Positions 21,001 to 28,733 of a DNA stretch of 64,000 nucleotides are shown in pieces (positions within the stretch are counted from its first letter, which is position 1; the number at the start of each line of letters is the position of its first letter). The notes beneath the pieces are model-generated. The model ran no database searches. It saw nothing but the letters and a program-made list of their open reading frames with translations, and was not told the DNA's origin. A program made the position numbers and the translations under genes. The stretch comes from Rosenbergiella collisarenosi (GTDB lineage Bacteria; Pseudomonadota; Gammaproteobacteria; Enterobacterales; Enterobacteriaceae): positions 62,001-126,000 of the forward strand of contig NZ_JABBFP010000001.1 of NCBI RefSeq assembly GCF_018494085.1. Direction: 5' to 3'.

Positions 21001-22541
21001 TGTGCAAATTGCTGACGAAAATAATCATAGATAATGCGTGGTCGGCTACTTAATACGGCAAATGGCGTGTCATCGCCCATCGATCCAACGGCTTCTTGAC
21101 CATTCTCGCCAAGCACACGGATAATCGTGTCGAGTTCTTCACTGCTATAGGCAAACTGTTTTTGCCAAGTGGCCAACTGTATATCATCAAGTTGACGGCT
21201 ACCGACTTGGTCTTCAGGCAGTTCTTCAAAAGGTACTAGCCGTTTAACGTTCTTTTCCATCCAGGCTTTATAGGGATGGCGGATCTTGAGATCATTATCG
21301 GTTTCGGCTGAGTGAAGAATACGGCCGTTGCGCGTATCGATCACCATCAGTTCTCCTGGACCGACACGGCCTTTTTCAACCACTTCATCGGGTTGATAAT
21401 CCCAGATCCCGACCTCTGAGGCACAGGTGATCAGTTTATCTTTGGTAATCACATAGCGCGCAGGCCGTAGGCCATTACGATCAAGGTTACAGGCAGCATA
21501 GCGGCCATCAGACATCACTATACCGGCAGGTCCATCCCAAGGCTCCATATGCATGGAGTTGAAATCGAAAAAGGCGCGTAGATCCGGATCCATATCAGGG
21601 TTATTTTGCCAAGCAGGTGGCACGAGTAAACGCATGGCACGCACTAAGTCCATACCACCGTTTAAAAAGAGCTCCAGCATATTATCCATGGAACTGGAGT
21701 CGGAGCCCGTTTCATTAACGAAAGGCGCGACGGTATGCAGATCGGGGATCAGTGGCGTATTGAATTTATAGGCGCGAGCTCTTGCCCATTGACGGTTACC
21801 CGCAATGGTATTGATTTCACCGTTATGCGCCATATAACGGAAAGGCTGAGCGAGTGGCCAGCGTGGTACAGTATTAGTCGAAAACCGCTGGTGGAATAGG
21901 CAGATAGAGGATTCAAGGCGCAAGTCAGCCAAATCAAGGTAGAAGCGCGGCAGGTCGGCAGGCATACATAAGCCTTTATAGATATTGACCTGATTAGACA
22001 GACTACAGATATAAAAATCACTATCCCCCAGCGCTTCAACCCGCTTTTCGATACGGCGGCGCGCCATGTAGAGGCGTCTTTCCATATCACGAGGACGCCA
22101 ACCTGCGGGGGCGTTAATAAAAATTTGTTCAATTACTGGTAGTGAGGAAAGCGCGATTTCACCTAGAACGTCACGATTGATAGGAACCTCGCGCCACCCG
22201 ACTACAGAAAGCGTTTCGCGTAACACTTCTTCTTCGATAATTTTGCGTGAAATAGCCGCTTCTTCAGGGTCATTACTTAGAAATAGCATCCCTACGCTGT
22301 AATTACGCGCCAGCTGCCAGCCTTGGGTTTCTGCTATATAACGAAAGAAGCGATCCGGCTTTTGTAGAAGAAGTCCGCACCCATCACCCGTTTTACCATC
22401 AGCCAGGATAGCACCACGGTGCTGCATTCGGGCTAAGCCGTGGATAGCGGTTCTAACGACTTTATGGCTGGGCTCGCCTTCTATATGAGCGATGAGCCCA
22501 AAGCCACAGTTATCCTTCTCGAAGGATTTATCATACAACAT
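18075..22541 (-). CDS. gltB: Glutamate synthase (NADPH) large subunit
   Basis: 1488 residues from the ATG at 22541, which has GGAGG at 8 bases; a GTG five codons upstream lies across that ribosome-binding site and is unlikely. An 11-residue propeptide (MLYDKSFEKDN) precedes the catalytic Cys12 (CGFG) of the class II glutamine amidotransferase domain (about 12-430). Then come the central domain, the FMN/3Fe-4S synthase domain (about 800-1200, GGEDPARYGTNK, CATGVATQ) and the C-terminal beta-helix (GxxGG repeats to about 1450). With GltD it makes glutamate under low ammonium. Promoter control (Lrp and others in E. coli) would lie in the 611-bp gap upstream. Confidence 0.98.
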   Translation of the reverse strand: MLYDKSFEKDNCGFGLIAHIEGEPSHKVVRTAIHGLARMQHRGAILADGKTGDGCGLLLQKPDRFFRYIAETQGWQLARNYSVGMLFLSNDPEEAAISRKIIEEEVLRETLSVVGWREVPINRDVLGEIALSSLPVIEQIFINAPAGWRPRDMERRLYMARRRIEKRVEALGDSDFYICSLSNQVNIYKGLCMPADLPRFYLDLADLRLESSICLFHQRFSTNTVPRWPLAQPFRYMAHNGEINTIAGNRQWARARAYKFNTPLIPDLHTVAPFVNETGSDSSSMDNMLELFLNGGMDLVRAMRLLVPPAWQNNPDMDPDLRAFFDFNSMHMEPWDGPAGIVMSDGRYAACNLDRNGLRPARYVITKDKLITCASEVGIWDYQPDEVVEKGRVGPGELMVIDTRNGRILHSAETDNDLKIRHPYKAWMEKNVKRLVPFEELPEDQVGSRQLDDIQLATWQKQFAYSSEELDTIIRVLGENGQEAVGSMGDDTPFAVLSSRPRIIYDYFRQQFAQVTNPPIDPLRENHVMSLATCIGQEMNVFCEAEGQAHRVSFKSPILLYSDFSQLTQLDSQYYQADTLDCTFNPTEENLEAAIHRLNDRAEEMVRSGTVLLVLSDRNIAVDRLPVPAPMIVGAVQARLVEKNLRCDANIIVETASARDPHHFAVLLGFGATAIYPWLAYETLAKMADSGIIDHDYRKAMLNYRNGINKGLYKIMSKMGISTVASYRCSKLFEAVGLHTDITTLCFQNVTSRIGGANFDDFEQDLVNLAKRAWLARKPLDQGGLLKYVHGGEYHAYNPDIVNSLQRAVESGDYADYLNYSQHVNNRPTATLRDLLALNPTGEVINVDEVEPASELFKRFDTAAMSIGALSPEAHEALAEAMNSIGGFSNSGEGGEDPARYGTNKVSRIKQVASGRFGVTPAYLVNADVIQIKVAQGAKPGEGGQLPGDKVTPYIARLRYSVPGVTLISPPPHHDIYSIEDLAQLIFDLKQVNPSALISVKLVSEPGVGTIATGVAKAYADLITVAGYDGGTGASPLTSVKYAGCPWELGLVETQQALVANGLRHKIRLQIDGGLKTGLDIIKAAILGAESFGFGTGPMVALGCKYLRICHLNNCATGVATQDEKLRKNHYHGLPFKVTNYFEFIARETREIMASLGVSRLTDLIGRTDLLTALEGFTAKQQKLNLGSLLETATPVPGKALYCTESNPPFDKGTLNKELMEQALPYIEAKQSKHFYFDVKNTDRSVGATLSGAIAKRYGDQGLASDPVQVHLNGTAGQSFGVWNAGGLEMLLTGDANDYVGKGMAGGLLAIRPPMGSAFRSHEATIAGNTCLYGATGGKLFAAGRAGERFAVRNSGAITVVEGIGDNGCEYMTGGVVCVMGRTGVNFGAGMTGGFAYVLDEDGEFRKRVNGELVEVLDVASLPIHEEHLRGLITEHVQYTQSSRGEEILAHWSNWAEKFMLIKPKSSDVKALLGHRSRSAAELRVQAQ

Positions 22542-22803
22542 TGAGACAACCTCCACGGGCTCTGCGGCCCTTTTTCCAGCACTTTGCTACAGATAACGCT
22601 GCATGGGCTAGGGTAATGGTTAGGAGAGCTAATTCGCGCTAACCACTGCGGCGAATAAAGGGCGCCTACAGGGAACGTTAATTGCTGAAATTGAGCGGTG
22701 GTATTGCCTTCCGCACAGATAGCTACCAGTTAAATCCCAACTTATCGGGAAACATGAGCGAGGTCAAATTCGTAAGGTAACAAATGTTTCATTAGGTGTT
22801 TTT

Positions 22804-22881
22804 ATGTATCACTATGATTTAAATGTATTTTTATCGTTATTTTGCTTATTTGCCTTGTTATGGTGCATCGCTATTATGTGA
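22804..22881 (+). CDS. Possible 25-residue single-pass membrane microprotein
   Basis: ATG at 22804 with AGGTG five bases upstream opens a 25-codon frame ending in TGA. After a polar start (MYHYDLNV) the remaining 17 residues are almost wholly hydrophobic (FLSLFCLFALLWCIAIM), the composition of a single transmembrane helix like those of CydX or MgtS. I do not recognise it as a known family. It lies on the arcB strand 270 bases before arcB. It could equally be chance in AT-rich non-coding DNA; only conservation or ribosome profiling would settle this. Confidence 0.3.
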   Translation: MYHYDLNVFLSLFCLFALLWCIAIM

Positions 22882-23050
22882 GCTGTATCACTATGGTGCA
22901 GGCTAAATATTTAGTCTCGGCGCTGGAATGTAGGTAAATACTAGTGTTTTATATTGCCTAATCGGCATTTTTTGATTTTTTTTACTATTTTAAGTCTAAC
23001 GTGCTTTTTTAGTTTAGAGGGGAAGTTAATGCAATAACAAACGTCTATTA

Positions 23051-23085
23051 TGAATTTAAATGCAAATGATTGGCATTTAAATTCA
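23051..23085. repeat. 13-bp perfect inverted repeat upstream of arcB
   Basis: TGAATTTAAATGC and GCATTTAAATTCA flank a 9-base centre (AAATGATTG). The element ends 67 bases before the arcB start. It is too AT-rich and lacks a T-tract for a good terminator; an operator or a hairpin in the arcB 5' leader is more likely. Confidence 0.75.
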
Positions 23086-23152
23086 CGCTCTAATCTTCTG
23101 CTCCCGTACTAATTTTACGCTATCATGTACGCTCCTCGATGATGGAGTGATT

Positions 23153-25480
23153 ATGAAACATATCCGCCTTTTAGCGCAGTATTACGTTGATCTCATGGTC
23201 AAACTTGGCCTCGTTCGCTTTTCTCTACTTCTCGCCTCCGCCCTAGTGGTATTAGCGATGATTGTGCAAATGGCGGTAACACTTCTTCTTCATGGACATG
23301 TTGAATCAATAGACGTCGTACGTTCGATATTTTTTGGATTACTGATTACTCCTTGGGCAGTCTATTTTCTTTCCGTTGTGGTTGACCAACTGGAGGAATC
23401 TCGCCAGCGTTTGGCAAGATTAGTTGATAAGTTGGAAGAGATGCGTGATCGTGACCTGCAGCTTAATCAGCAGATGCAACAATCCATTACGCAATTGAAT
23501 CAAGAGATTACCGAGCGTCGAAATGCTGAACAAGCCCGCGAGCGTGCCATTCTTAAGCTTGAGGAGGAGATGGAAGGGCGTATCCAAGCTCAAACCGAAC
23601 TTGAGCAGCAGTCATCGTTCTTGCGTTCATTTTTAGATGCGTCTCCGGACTTAGTCTTTTATCGGAATATTGACCGCCAATTTTCAGGCTGTAACCGCGC
23701 GCTGGAACTTCTAACCGGTAAGAGCGAACAACAACTCATTGGCCTTACACCGCAAGATGTCTATGAGCCGGATGCTGCTGAGAAAATTCTTGAGACCGAT
23801 GAAAAGGTATTCCGCCATAATATCGCGCTGACTTATGAGCAATGGCTGCATTACCCTGATGGGAAAAAATCCTGTTTCGAAGTCCGAAAGGTCCCCTATT
23901 ATGATCGCATCGGTAAACGAAACGGTTTGATGGGCTTCGGTCGCGATATTACTGAACGTAAGCGTTATCAAGAAGCGTTAGAGAATGCCAGTCGTGATAA
24001 GACGACATTTATCTCCACGATCAGTCATGAGTTACGTACCCCACTAAATGGTATCGTCGGGCTGAGCCGCATCCTATTAGATACTCAGCTAGACCAAGAC
24101 CAGCTAAATTATTTAAAAACTATTCATGTTTCGGCGATAACGTTAGGGAATATTTTTAACGACGTCATCGAGATGGATAAAATTGAGCGTCAGAACATCA
24201 AGCTTGATCGTCAGCCGATAAATTTTACAGATTTTATCGCCGATCTCGAAAATTTGGCTGGTTTGCTGGTTCAACCTAAAGGGTTGATTTTTACCATGCA
24301 GGCGGAAGAACCCTTACCACAAACCGTTCTGGCTGATGGTACTCGTCTACGGCAGATCTTATGGAACTTGATCAGTAATGCAGTTAAATTCACTAAGCAG
24401 GGTGAAATCTCGATACGAGTAAGTTATCAGGCTCAGCATCTTACTTTTGCAGTACAAGACTCAGGTATCGGTATTCCTCAATCTGAGCAGGATAAAATCT
24501 TTGCCATGTACTATCAGGTCGAAGACGAGCAGGGTGGAAAGCCTGCGACAGGGACAGGTATCGGTCTAGCCGTATCGGCCCGGATTGCTGAAGCGATGGA
24601 GGGAAGCATCCGTGTCGAAAGCGAGCCTCATCGAGGAGCATGCTTCACCCTAGACGTGTCTGCGCCAGAGATCCTTAGCGAACAGTCGGTCACTTTAGAG
24701 GAAGACGAGTGGTTATTACCTGCACTCCATATTCTTCTTGTCGAGGATATTGAACTGAATGTCGTGGTAGCGCGTTCTGTGCTCGAAAAGCTCGGCTGCT
24801 CAGTCGAGGTCGCGATGACTGGACAGCAAGCACTCGATCTCTTCGAACCTGATGAGTTTGATATGGTACTACTCGATATCCAGCTACCGGATATGACAGG
24901 GCTACAAGTGGCTAGCCAGCTTAAAGAACGCTTCACTGCTCAGCAACTCCCTCCCCTAATCGCCTTAACGGCGAATGTATTAAAAAATAAGAGTGAATAT
25001 CTTAATGCTGGACTTGATGGTGTGCTCAGTAAACCGCTTTCTGTACCCGCTCTCACTGCAACGATAAAGCAATTCTGGGACCCTCAATCATCGCAAACCA
25101 TCGAGCCCAACTTGTCATTGAGTCACGAATTATCTGAGAAGCTTGATACCGAGATGCTCGATCAGTACTTAACTTTAGTTGGCCCTTCACTGATCCACGA
25201 TGGTCTAGCGATGTTTGAAAAAATGATGCCCGATTATTTAGAGGTATTAGACTCGAATATGCTGGCGAGAGATCAGCTCGAGATTGCTGAACAAGGTCAT
25301 AAAATTAAGGGGGCGGCCGGGGCGATTGGCCTCAGACATCTACAAAAAATAGCTCAACAAATTCAATCCCCAGATCTACCAGCATGGTGGGATAATGTAC
25401 AAGATTGGGTAGATGAACTGCATAGCAGTTGGAAAAAGGATGTCGACGTTTTAAAGGGATGGTTGGAAGGTCGTTCGTAG
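23153..25480 (+). CDS. arcB: ArcB, hybrid sensor kinase for redox state
   Basis: 775 residues from the ATG at 23153 (GGAG five bases upstream); a GTG two codons earlier is rejected. There are two transmembrane helices (about 22-45 and 55-77), a coiled-coil linker, then a PAS domain (about 153-270) with the redox cysteines Cys180 and Cys241 at the E. coli positions. The transmitter follows with His292 (SHELRTP) and ATP-binding boxes to about 500, then a receiver with Asp575 (LLDIQLPD) and a C-terminal Hpt domain with His716 (GHKIKGAAG). It phosphorylates ArcA when quinones are reduced. The ArcZ RNA is encoded just beyond its stop on the other strand. Confidence 0.98.
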   Translation: MKHIRLLAQYYVDLMVKLGLVRFSLLLASALVVLAMIVQMAVTLLLHGHVESIDVVRSIFFGLLITPWAVYFLSVVVDQLEESRQRLARLVDKLEEMRDRDLQLNQQMQQSITQLNQEITERRNAEQARERAILKLEEEMEGRIQAQTELEQQSSFLRSFLDASPDLVFYRNIDRQFSGCNRALELLTGKSEQQLIGLTPQDVYEPDAAEKILETDEKVFRHNIALTYEQWLHYPDGKKSCFEVRKVPYYDRIGKRNGLMGFGRDITERKRYQEALENASRDKTTFISTISHELRTPLNGIVGLSRILLDTQLDQDQLNYLKTIHVSAITLGNIFNDVIEMDKIERQNIKLDRQPINFTDFIADLENLAGLLVQPKGLIFTMQAEEPLPQTVLADGTRLRQILWNLISNAVKFTKQGEISIRVSYQAQHLTFAVQDSGIGIPQSEQDKIFAMYYQVEDEQGGKPATGTGIGLAVSARIAEAMEGSIRVESEPHRGACFTLDVSAPEILSEQSVTLEEDEWLLPALHILLVEDIELNVVVARSVLEKLGCSVEVAMTGQQALDLFEPDEFDMVLLDIQLPDMTGLQVASQLKERFTAQQLPPLIALTANVLKNKSEYLNAGLDGVLSKPLSVPALTATIKQFWDPQSSQTIEPNLSLSHELSEKLDTEMLDQYLTLVGPSLIHDGLAMFEKMMPDYLEVLDSNMLARDQLEIAEQGHKIKGAAGAIGLRHLQKIAQQIQSPDLPAWWDNVQDWVDELHSSWKKDVDVLKGWLEGRS

Positions 25481-25481
25481 A

Positions 25482-25602
25482 GAAAAATTACCCCGGATAA
25501 ACCGGGGTGCGCGAAGATTGCGCCAACACCAGGGAAAAAGAACCAAATAGCATAATAATTAGTCGTTATTGAGAGTAATCGCCTTGCTATTTAGTGGTAT
25601 TG
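25482..25602 (-). ncRNA. arcZ: ArcZ small regulatory RNA
   Basis: On the minus strand the segment TTTCCCTGGTGTTGGCGC (about 25519-25536) matches the conserved seed region of processed ArcZ, followed by CTTCGCGCACCCCGG and an intrinsic terminator (ACCCCGG-TTTAT-CCGGGGT then AATTTTTCT, 25481-25508). This agrees with E. coli ArcZ at nearly every position of the 56-nt processed form, and the location opposite the arcB 3' end is the same. ArcZ is an Hfq-dependent RNA that activates rpoS and represses flagellar and other mRNAs. The 5' end is estimated from the 121-nt E. coli length; the upstream half is poorly conserved and I found no sure promoter. Confidence 0.9.
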
Positions 25603-26188
25603 GGTACTTGCCTCTACTGTAACAAATAAATGGTACCGATTTCTATAAAACATTAAGATAAGTAATGCATTTAGATAAAAAAAGCTTAAGAAAATGTTTA
25701 TCTACCCTCAAAAGAATAGTTAAATCCTCTTAATACCTAATAACCTTATATTATCAAGGGTTATATGAGGTAGGCAACTATTTTCACATGTTATCATCTT
25801 GTAGTTCCAACCTATTACCTTTCAAAACCCTAAGATCGATAGGTTTACCCATTGTGTTGTATGTTAAATAGACATAATCAACTAATGATCGTTTTATGAG
25901 ACCAGAGGCCTCGCTCCTATTTATCTATGGCTATTACCGTTTATCACTATTATGTTGCCTATATGTTAATTTTAAGTGTATCAAACGATGGCCGTTATGG
26001 CGAATATTTAATTAATACTGTTCAACATTTACTCAGCAGGTAACGAGTCCTTATCGTTACGGCAAAATGAAACCGTTACCAGGCAGCGAAGGAAAAGGGT
26101 AACGCGCGAGTAATATCGCTTCTTAGCCCGAATCTTCTTATACTCACTGATGAAAATTGACGATAACAGGGCTGGGTCACCGTAACGA
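25603..26188. other. arcZ-mtgA gap, the site that holds elbB in E. coli
   Basis: About 590 very AT-rich bases with no elbB (yhbL) frame or recognisable remnant. A 38-codon ORF at 25927-26043 has no ribosome-binding site at proper spacing. Near mtgA the hexamer GTAACG or its complement occurs five times (26040, 26055, 26074, 26099, 26182), including a GTAACGA/TCGTTAC stem. GAATATTTAATTAAT at 26002-26016 reads on the minus strand like a degenerate ArcA site. Confidence 0.65.
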
Positions 26189-26911
26189 ATGAAAATTAAA
26201 CATAAAACCAGGTGGGGTGCGATTAAGAAGCGTATTGCTCATGGTCTCTTAGCCTGCATTGGACTATGGGTTGTCGTTGTCGTGCTGTGTACTTTTCTTC
26301 CGGTCCCTTTTTCAGCCGTAATGGCTGAGCGGCAAATTGGTGCATGGCTAACGGGTGATTTTACTTATCGTGCTCACTCCGATTGGGTCAGTATGGATCA
26401 CATATCCCCTTGGATGCCATTGGCAGTGATTGCTTCTGAAGATCAACGGTTCACCGAACATTGGGGCATTGATTTCGGCGCGGTGAAAACGGTACTCACG
26501 CAACAGGGCGAGACTCATCTACGTGGAGCATCTACGTTATCGCAGCAAACGGCGAAAAATATGTTTTTGTGGGAGGGACGCAGTTGGGTGAGAAAGGCCG
26601 TGGAAGCAGGGATGACCCTGGGTATTGAAGCTATCTGGCGTAAGAAACGTATATTGACTATTTATCTAAATATTGCCGAATTCGGGCCTGGAATATTTGG
26701 CGTGGAAGCCGCTTCCCAAGCTTACTTTCACAAACCCGCGCGTCTACTCACTGAACGAGAAGCTGCGGCGCTCGCCGCAGTTTTACCTGCGCCATCACGT
26801 TTTAAGGTTCAAGCCCCCTCACGCTACATACAAATGAGGCAGCAATGGATTATACGTCAGATGCATCAGTTGGGTGGACAATCGTTCTTAGCGCAGCACC
26901 ATCTATACTAA
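26189..26911 (+). CDS. mtgA: MtgA, monofunctional peptidoglycan glycosyltransferase
   Basis: 240 residues (E. coli 242). There is one N-terminal transmembrane helix (about 18-40) and then a GT51 domain with catalytic Glu84 in [12 protein letters not shown], the [12 protein letters not shown] motif and [16 protein letters not shown]. It polymerises lipid II into glycan strands and lacks the transpeptidase domain. No strong Shine-Dalgarno precedes the ATG; instead a GTAACG motif abuts it. It converges on npr with only 6 bases between the stop codons and no terminator. Confidence 0.96.
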   Translation: MKIKHKTRWGAIKKRIAHGLLACIGLWVVVVVLCTFLPVPFSAVMAERQIGAWLTGDFTYRAHSDWVSMDHISPWMPLAVIASEDQRFTEHWGIDFGAVKTVLTQQGETHLRGASTLSQQTAKNMFLWEGRSWVRKAVEAGMTLGIEAIWRKKRILTIYLNIAEFGPGIFGVEAASQAYFHKPARLLTEREAAALAAVLPAPSRFKVQAPSRYIQMRQQWIIRQMHQLGGQSFLAQHHLY

Positions 26912-26917
26912 GCGCGT

Positions 26918-27190
26918 TTATTCTTCATCGAACCCTGAAGCGAAAAGCTCAATAACCGCTTGTAAGGCCTCTTTCTCTTGGGGGCCACTTGCTTCAACCT
27001 CAATTTTCCCACCCTTAGCCGAGTCCAGCATCAGCAGAGCGATAACGCTGTTCGCTTCTGCCTCGGTACCCGTCTCATTTCTTAACAAGACCTCTGCGTC
27101 GAAACTTTGTACCAATTCAAAGAGTTTCATTGCAGGACGAGCATGCATTCCTAGTTTGTTTTGTATTGAGACAGTTTGCTTAATGGCCAT
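26918..27190 (-). CDS. ptsO: NPr, phosphocarrier protein of the nitrogen PTS
   Basis: 90 residues from the ATG at 27190, starting MAIKQTVSI as in E. coli NPr; a longer frame from 27307 runs back into rapZ and is not a start. This is an HPr fold with the phosphorylation site His16 in [11 protein letters not shown]. It receives phosphate from PtsP (EI-Ntr) and passes it to PtsN. The gene overlaps the 3' end of rapZ by 11 bases, so the two are translationally coupled. Confidence 0.96.
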   Translation of the reverse strand: MAIKQTVSIQNKLGMHARPAMKLFELVQSFDAEVLLRNETGTEAEANSVIALLMLDSAKGGKIEVEASGPQEKEALQAVIELFASGFDEE

Positions 27191-28040
27191 GATTTTTCTT
27201 TTCCAAAGTACGGTGCCGACGTTGTACATTTTTGCCACGAGAAACGAAGTAATCCGCGAGTTGCTCAGCGATATAGACCGAGCGATGTTTCCCACCGGTA
27301 CAGCCAATGGCGACGGTGAGATAGCTACGATTATTCCTCTCCAGCATGGGAAGCCATAACTCTAGGTAGCTACGCGTCTGATAGATAAACTGGTGGACAT
27401 CGGTGTGTCGCTCTAAAAACTGACAGACTGGGCGATCCAATCCTGTCAACGGACGAAGCTTTGCATCCCAATGTGGGTTAGGAAGAAATCGGACATCAAA
27501 AACATAATCTGCATCGACCGGTAGGCCATATTTAAACCCAAAGGATTCGAATACGATGGTGAGTTCTCGCTCAGGTTTACCCGAGAGACGCGTACGCAGC
27601 ATCTCAGCCAGCTCATGAACTGACATCTCTGAGGTATCTACCACCAAGTCTGCGCGGGAGCGCAGAGGCTCTAGTAGCTCAGACTCTTGCTGAATTGCGT
27701 CTTCTAGGGAAAGATTCCGCGCGGTCAGAGGATGTAATCGTCGCGTATCACTATACCGGCGGATTAACGTCGTAGTATTGGCATCGAAGAAAAGAAGTTG
27801 AGGAGAAAACTCTAGATGAAGCCGGTCTAACACCGCATCAAAAAGTTGCGGAGAATCAGGCATATTTCTTATATCAATACTCACCGCTGCCGAAATCTCT
27901 CGTTTCGCTAAGTTAGCCGCAAGTTCCGGCAGCAGTTCTACGGGGAGGTTATCGACACAATAAAAACCCATATCCTCTAACGCGCGTAACGCAACGGATT
28001 TACCCGATCCAGAACGACCGCTGACGATCATCAGTGCCAT
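27180..28040 (-). CDS. rapZ: RapZ, adaptor for GlmZ degradation
   Basis: 286 residues (E. coli 284). The N-terminal P-loop is GRSGSGKS (8-15). The C-terminal RNA-binding domain has the conserved [13 protein letters not shown] and [20 protein letters not shown] segments and a basic tail. It binds the sRNAs GlmY and GlmZ and brings GlmZ to RNase E, thereby controlling glucosamine-6-phosphate synthase. It lies between ptsN and ptsO in the rpoN operon. Confidence 0.97.
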   Translation of the reverse strand: MALMIVSGRSGSGKSVALRALEDMGFYCVDNLPVELLPELAANLAKREISAAVSIDIRNMPDSPQLFDAVLDRLHLEFSPQLLFFDANTTTLIRRYSDTRRLHPLTARNLSLEDAIQQESELLEPLRSRADLVVDTSEMSVHELAEMLRTRLSGKPERELTIVFESFGFKYGLPVDADYVFDVRFLPNPHWDAKLRPLTGLDRPVCQFLERHTDVHQFIYQTRSYLELWLPMLERNNRSYLTVAIGCTGGKHRSVYIAEQLADYFVSRGKNVQRRHRTLEKKNHGH

Positions 28041-28089
28041 GAATATTCTTCTCCTACAGCCCTTTTACGAGTAAATCTAGAAGAGGTGA

Positions 28090-28575
28090 TTAAGGTTCTT
28101 CGTTCTCCGCATCACCCATTAAAATGTGATAAAGCGCCTCATCACTGTCTGCTTGGCGTAATTGTCGGCAAACGGCTTTATTAGCGAGTCGCTTAGCGAT
28201 CAATGATAGCGTATGGCGATGAGTCTTAGACTGTCCAGCAGGGACGAGTAGTGCAAAAAGTAGGTCAACGGGTTGGTTATCTACAGCGTCAAAGGCAATA
28301 GGATGCTCAAGCTTAATGAATACACCGACCGAGCGGAGTGTATCTTGGTCTAGCTTACCGTGGGGAATAGCTATTCCTCCCCCGATACCGGTACTACCCA
28401 TTTTTTCGCGATTAAGGATCGTTTCGAAAATCAGTTGGTGAGGTAGATTTAGCTGGCTTGCCGCGATTTCGCTAATTATTTCTAACGCCCGTTTTTTACT
28501 TTGGCAGTTTACATTATTGCGTGTGCAATCAAGCGTTAGCACATTACCTAATTCTAAGGGGAGATCGCTGTTCAT
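28090..28575 (-). CDS. ptsN: PtsN, EIIA-Ntr of the nitrogen PTS
   Basis: 161 residues from the ATG at 28575; a GTG three codons upstream is less likely. This is an EIIA fold of the fructose/mannitol type with the phosphorylated His72 in IAIPHGKL and the GSTGIGGG loop. In E. coli unphosphorylated PtsN regulates K+ transport (TrkA, KdpD) and links nitrogen state to potassium. In E. coli hpf lies between rpoN and ptsN; here only about 160 bases separate them. Confidence 0.96.
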   Translation of the reverse strand: MNSDLPLELGNVLTLDCTRNNVNCQSKKRALEIISEIAASQLNLPHQLIFETILNREKMGSTGIGGGIAIPHGKLDQDTLRSVGVFIKLEHPIAFDAVDNQPVDLLFALLVPAGQSKTHRHTLSLIAKRLANKAVCRQLRQADSDEALYHILMGDAENEEP

Positions 28576-28733
28576 AATATTCACTTGCTGATGGTTTGAC
28601 GATGAGTCAACTCATACACTGTGGTTAAGGACGTTGATTAATTTGCCTGCATGGTAACAGAACCCCTAATACAGGCAAATATTTTACATGACTGATTTTA
28701 CTATGCGCTTTTTATCACTCTTGCGCAATAACG
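28576..28733. other. rpoN-ptsN gap lacking hpf, with an inverted repeat
   Basis: No hibernation-promoting factor frame is present (95 codons expected; 158 bases available). The gap contains a 9-bp perfect inverted repeat ATTTGCCTG (28641-28649) and CAGGCAAAT (28672-28680) with a 22-base centre. On the minus strand an ATG-CAG-GCA-AAT-TAA frame starts within it (MQAN), sharing only its first two residues with Hpf, which is not enough to call a remnant. Confidence 0.65.

Larger units (their letters stand above)
22542..23152. other. gltB-arcB divergent gap, the site that holds yhcC in E. coli
   Basis: 611 AT-rich bases between the divergent genes gltB and arcB. No radical-SAM protein YhcC frame (about 300 codons expected) or remnant is visible. 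The gap holds a 25-codon hydrophobic ORF (22804-22881), a direct repeat TGTATCACTATG at 22805-22816 and 22884-22895 with TATGGTGCA also repeated (22859-22867, 22892-22900), and a long perfect inverted repeat at 23051-23085. Promoters for gltB and arcB must lie here, but I could not assign them with confidence. Confidence 0.7.

Noticed and set aside
23060-23078. Fur-like word AATGATTGGCATT within the arcB inverted repeat
   Set aside because: Lacks the repeated GATAAT hexamers; the symmetry is explained by the longer AT-rich palindrome.
28639-28655. Minus-strand ATG-CAG frame (MQAN) in the rpoN-ptsN gap that resembles the first two residues of Hpf
   Set aside because: Only two residues agree before the stop codon; this is chance-level and not evidence of an hpf pseudogene.
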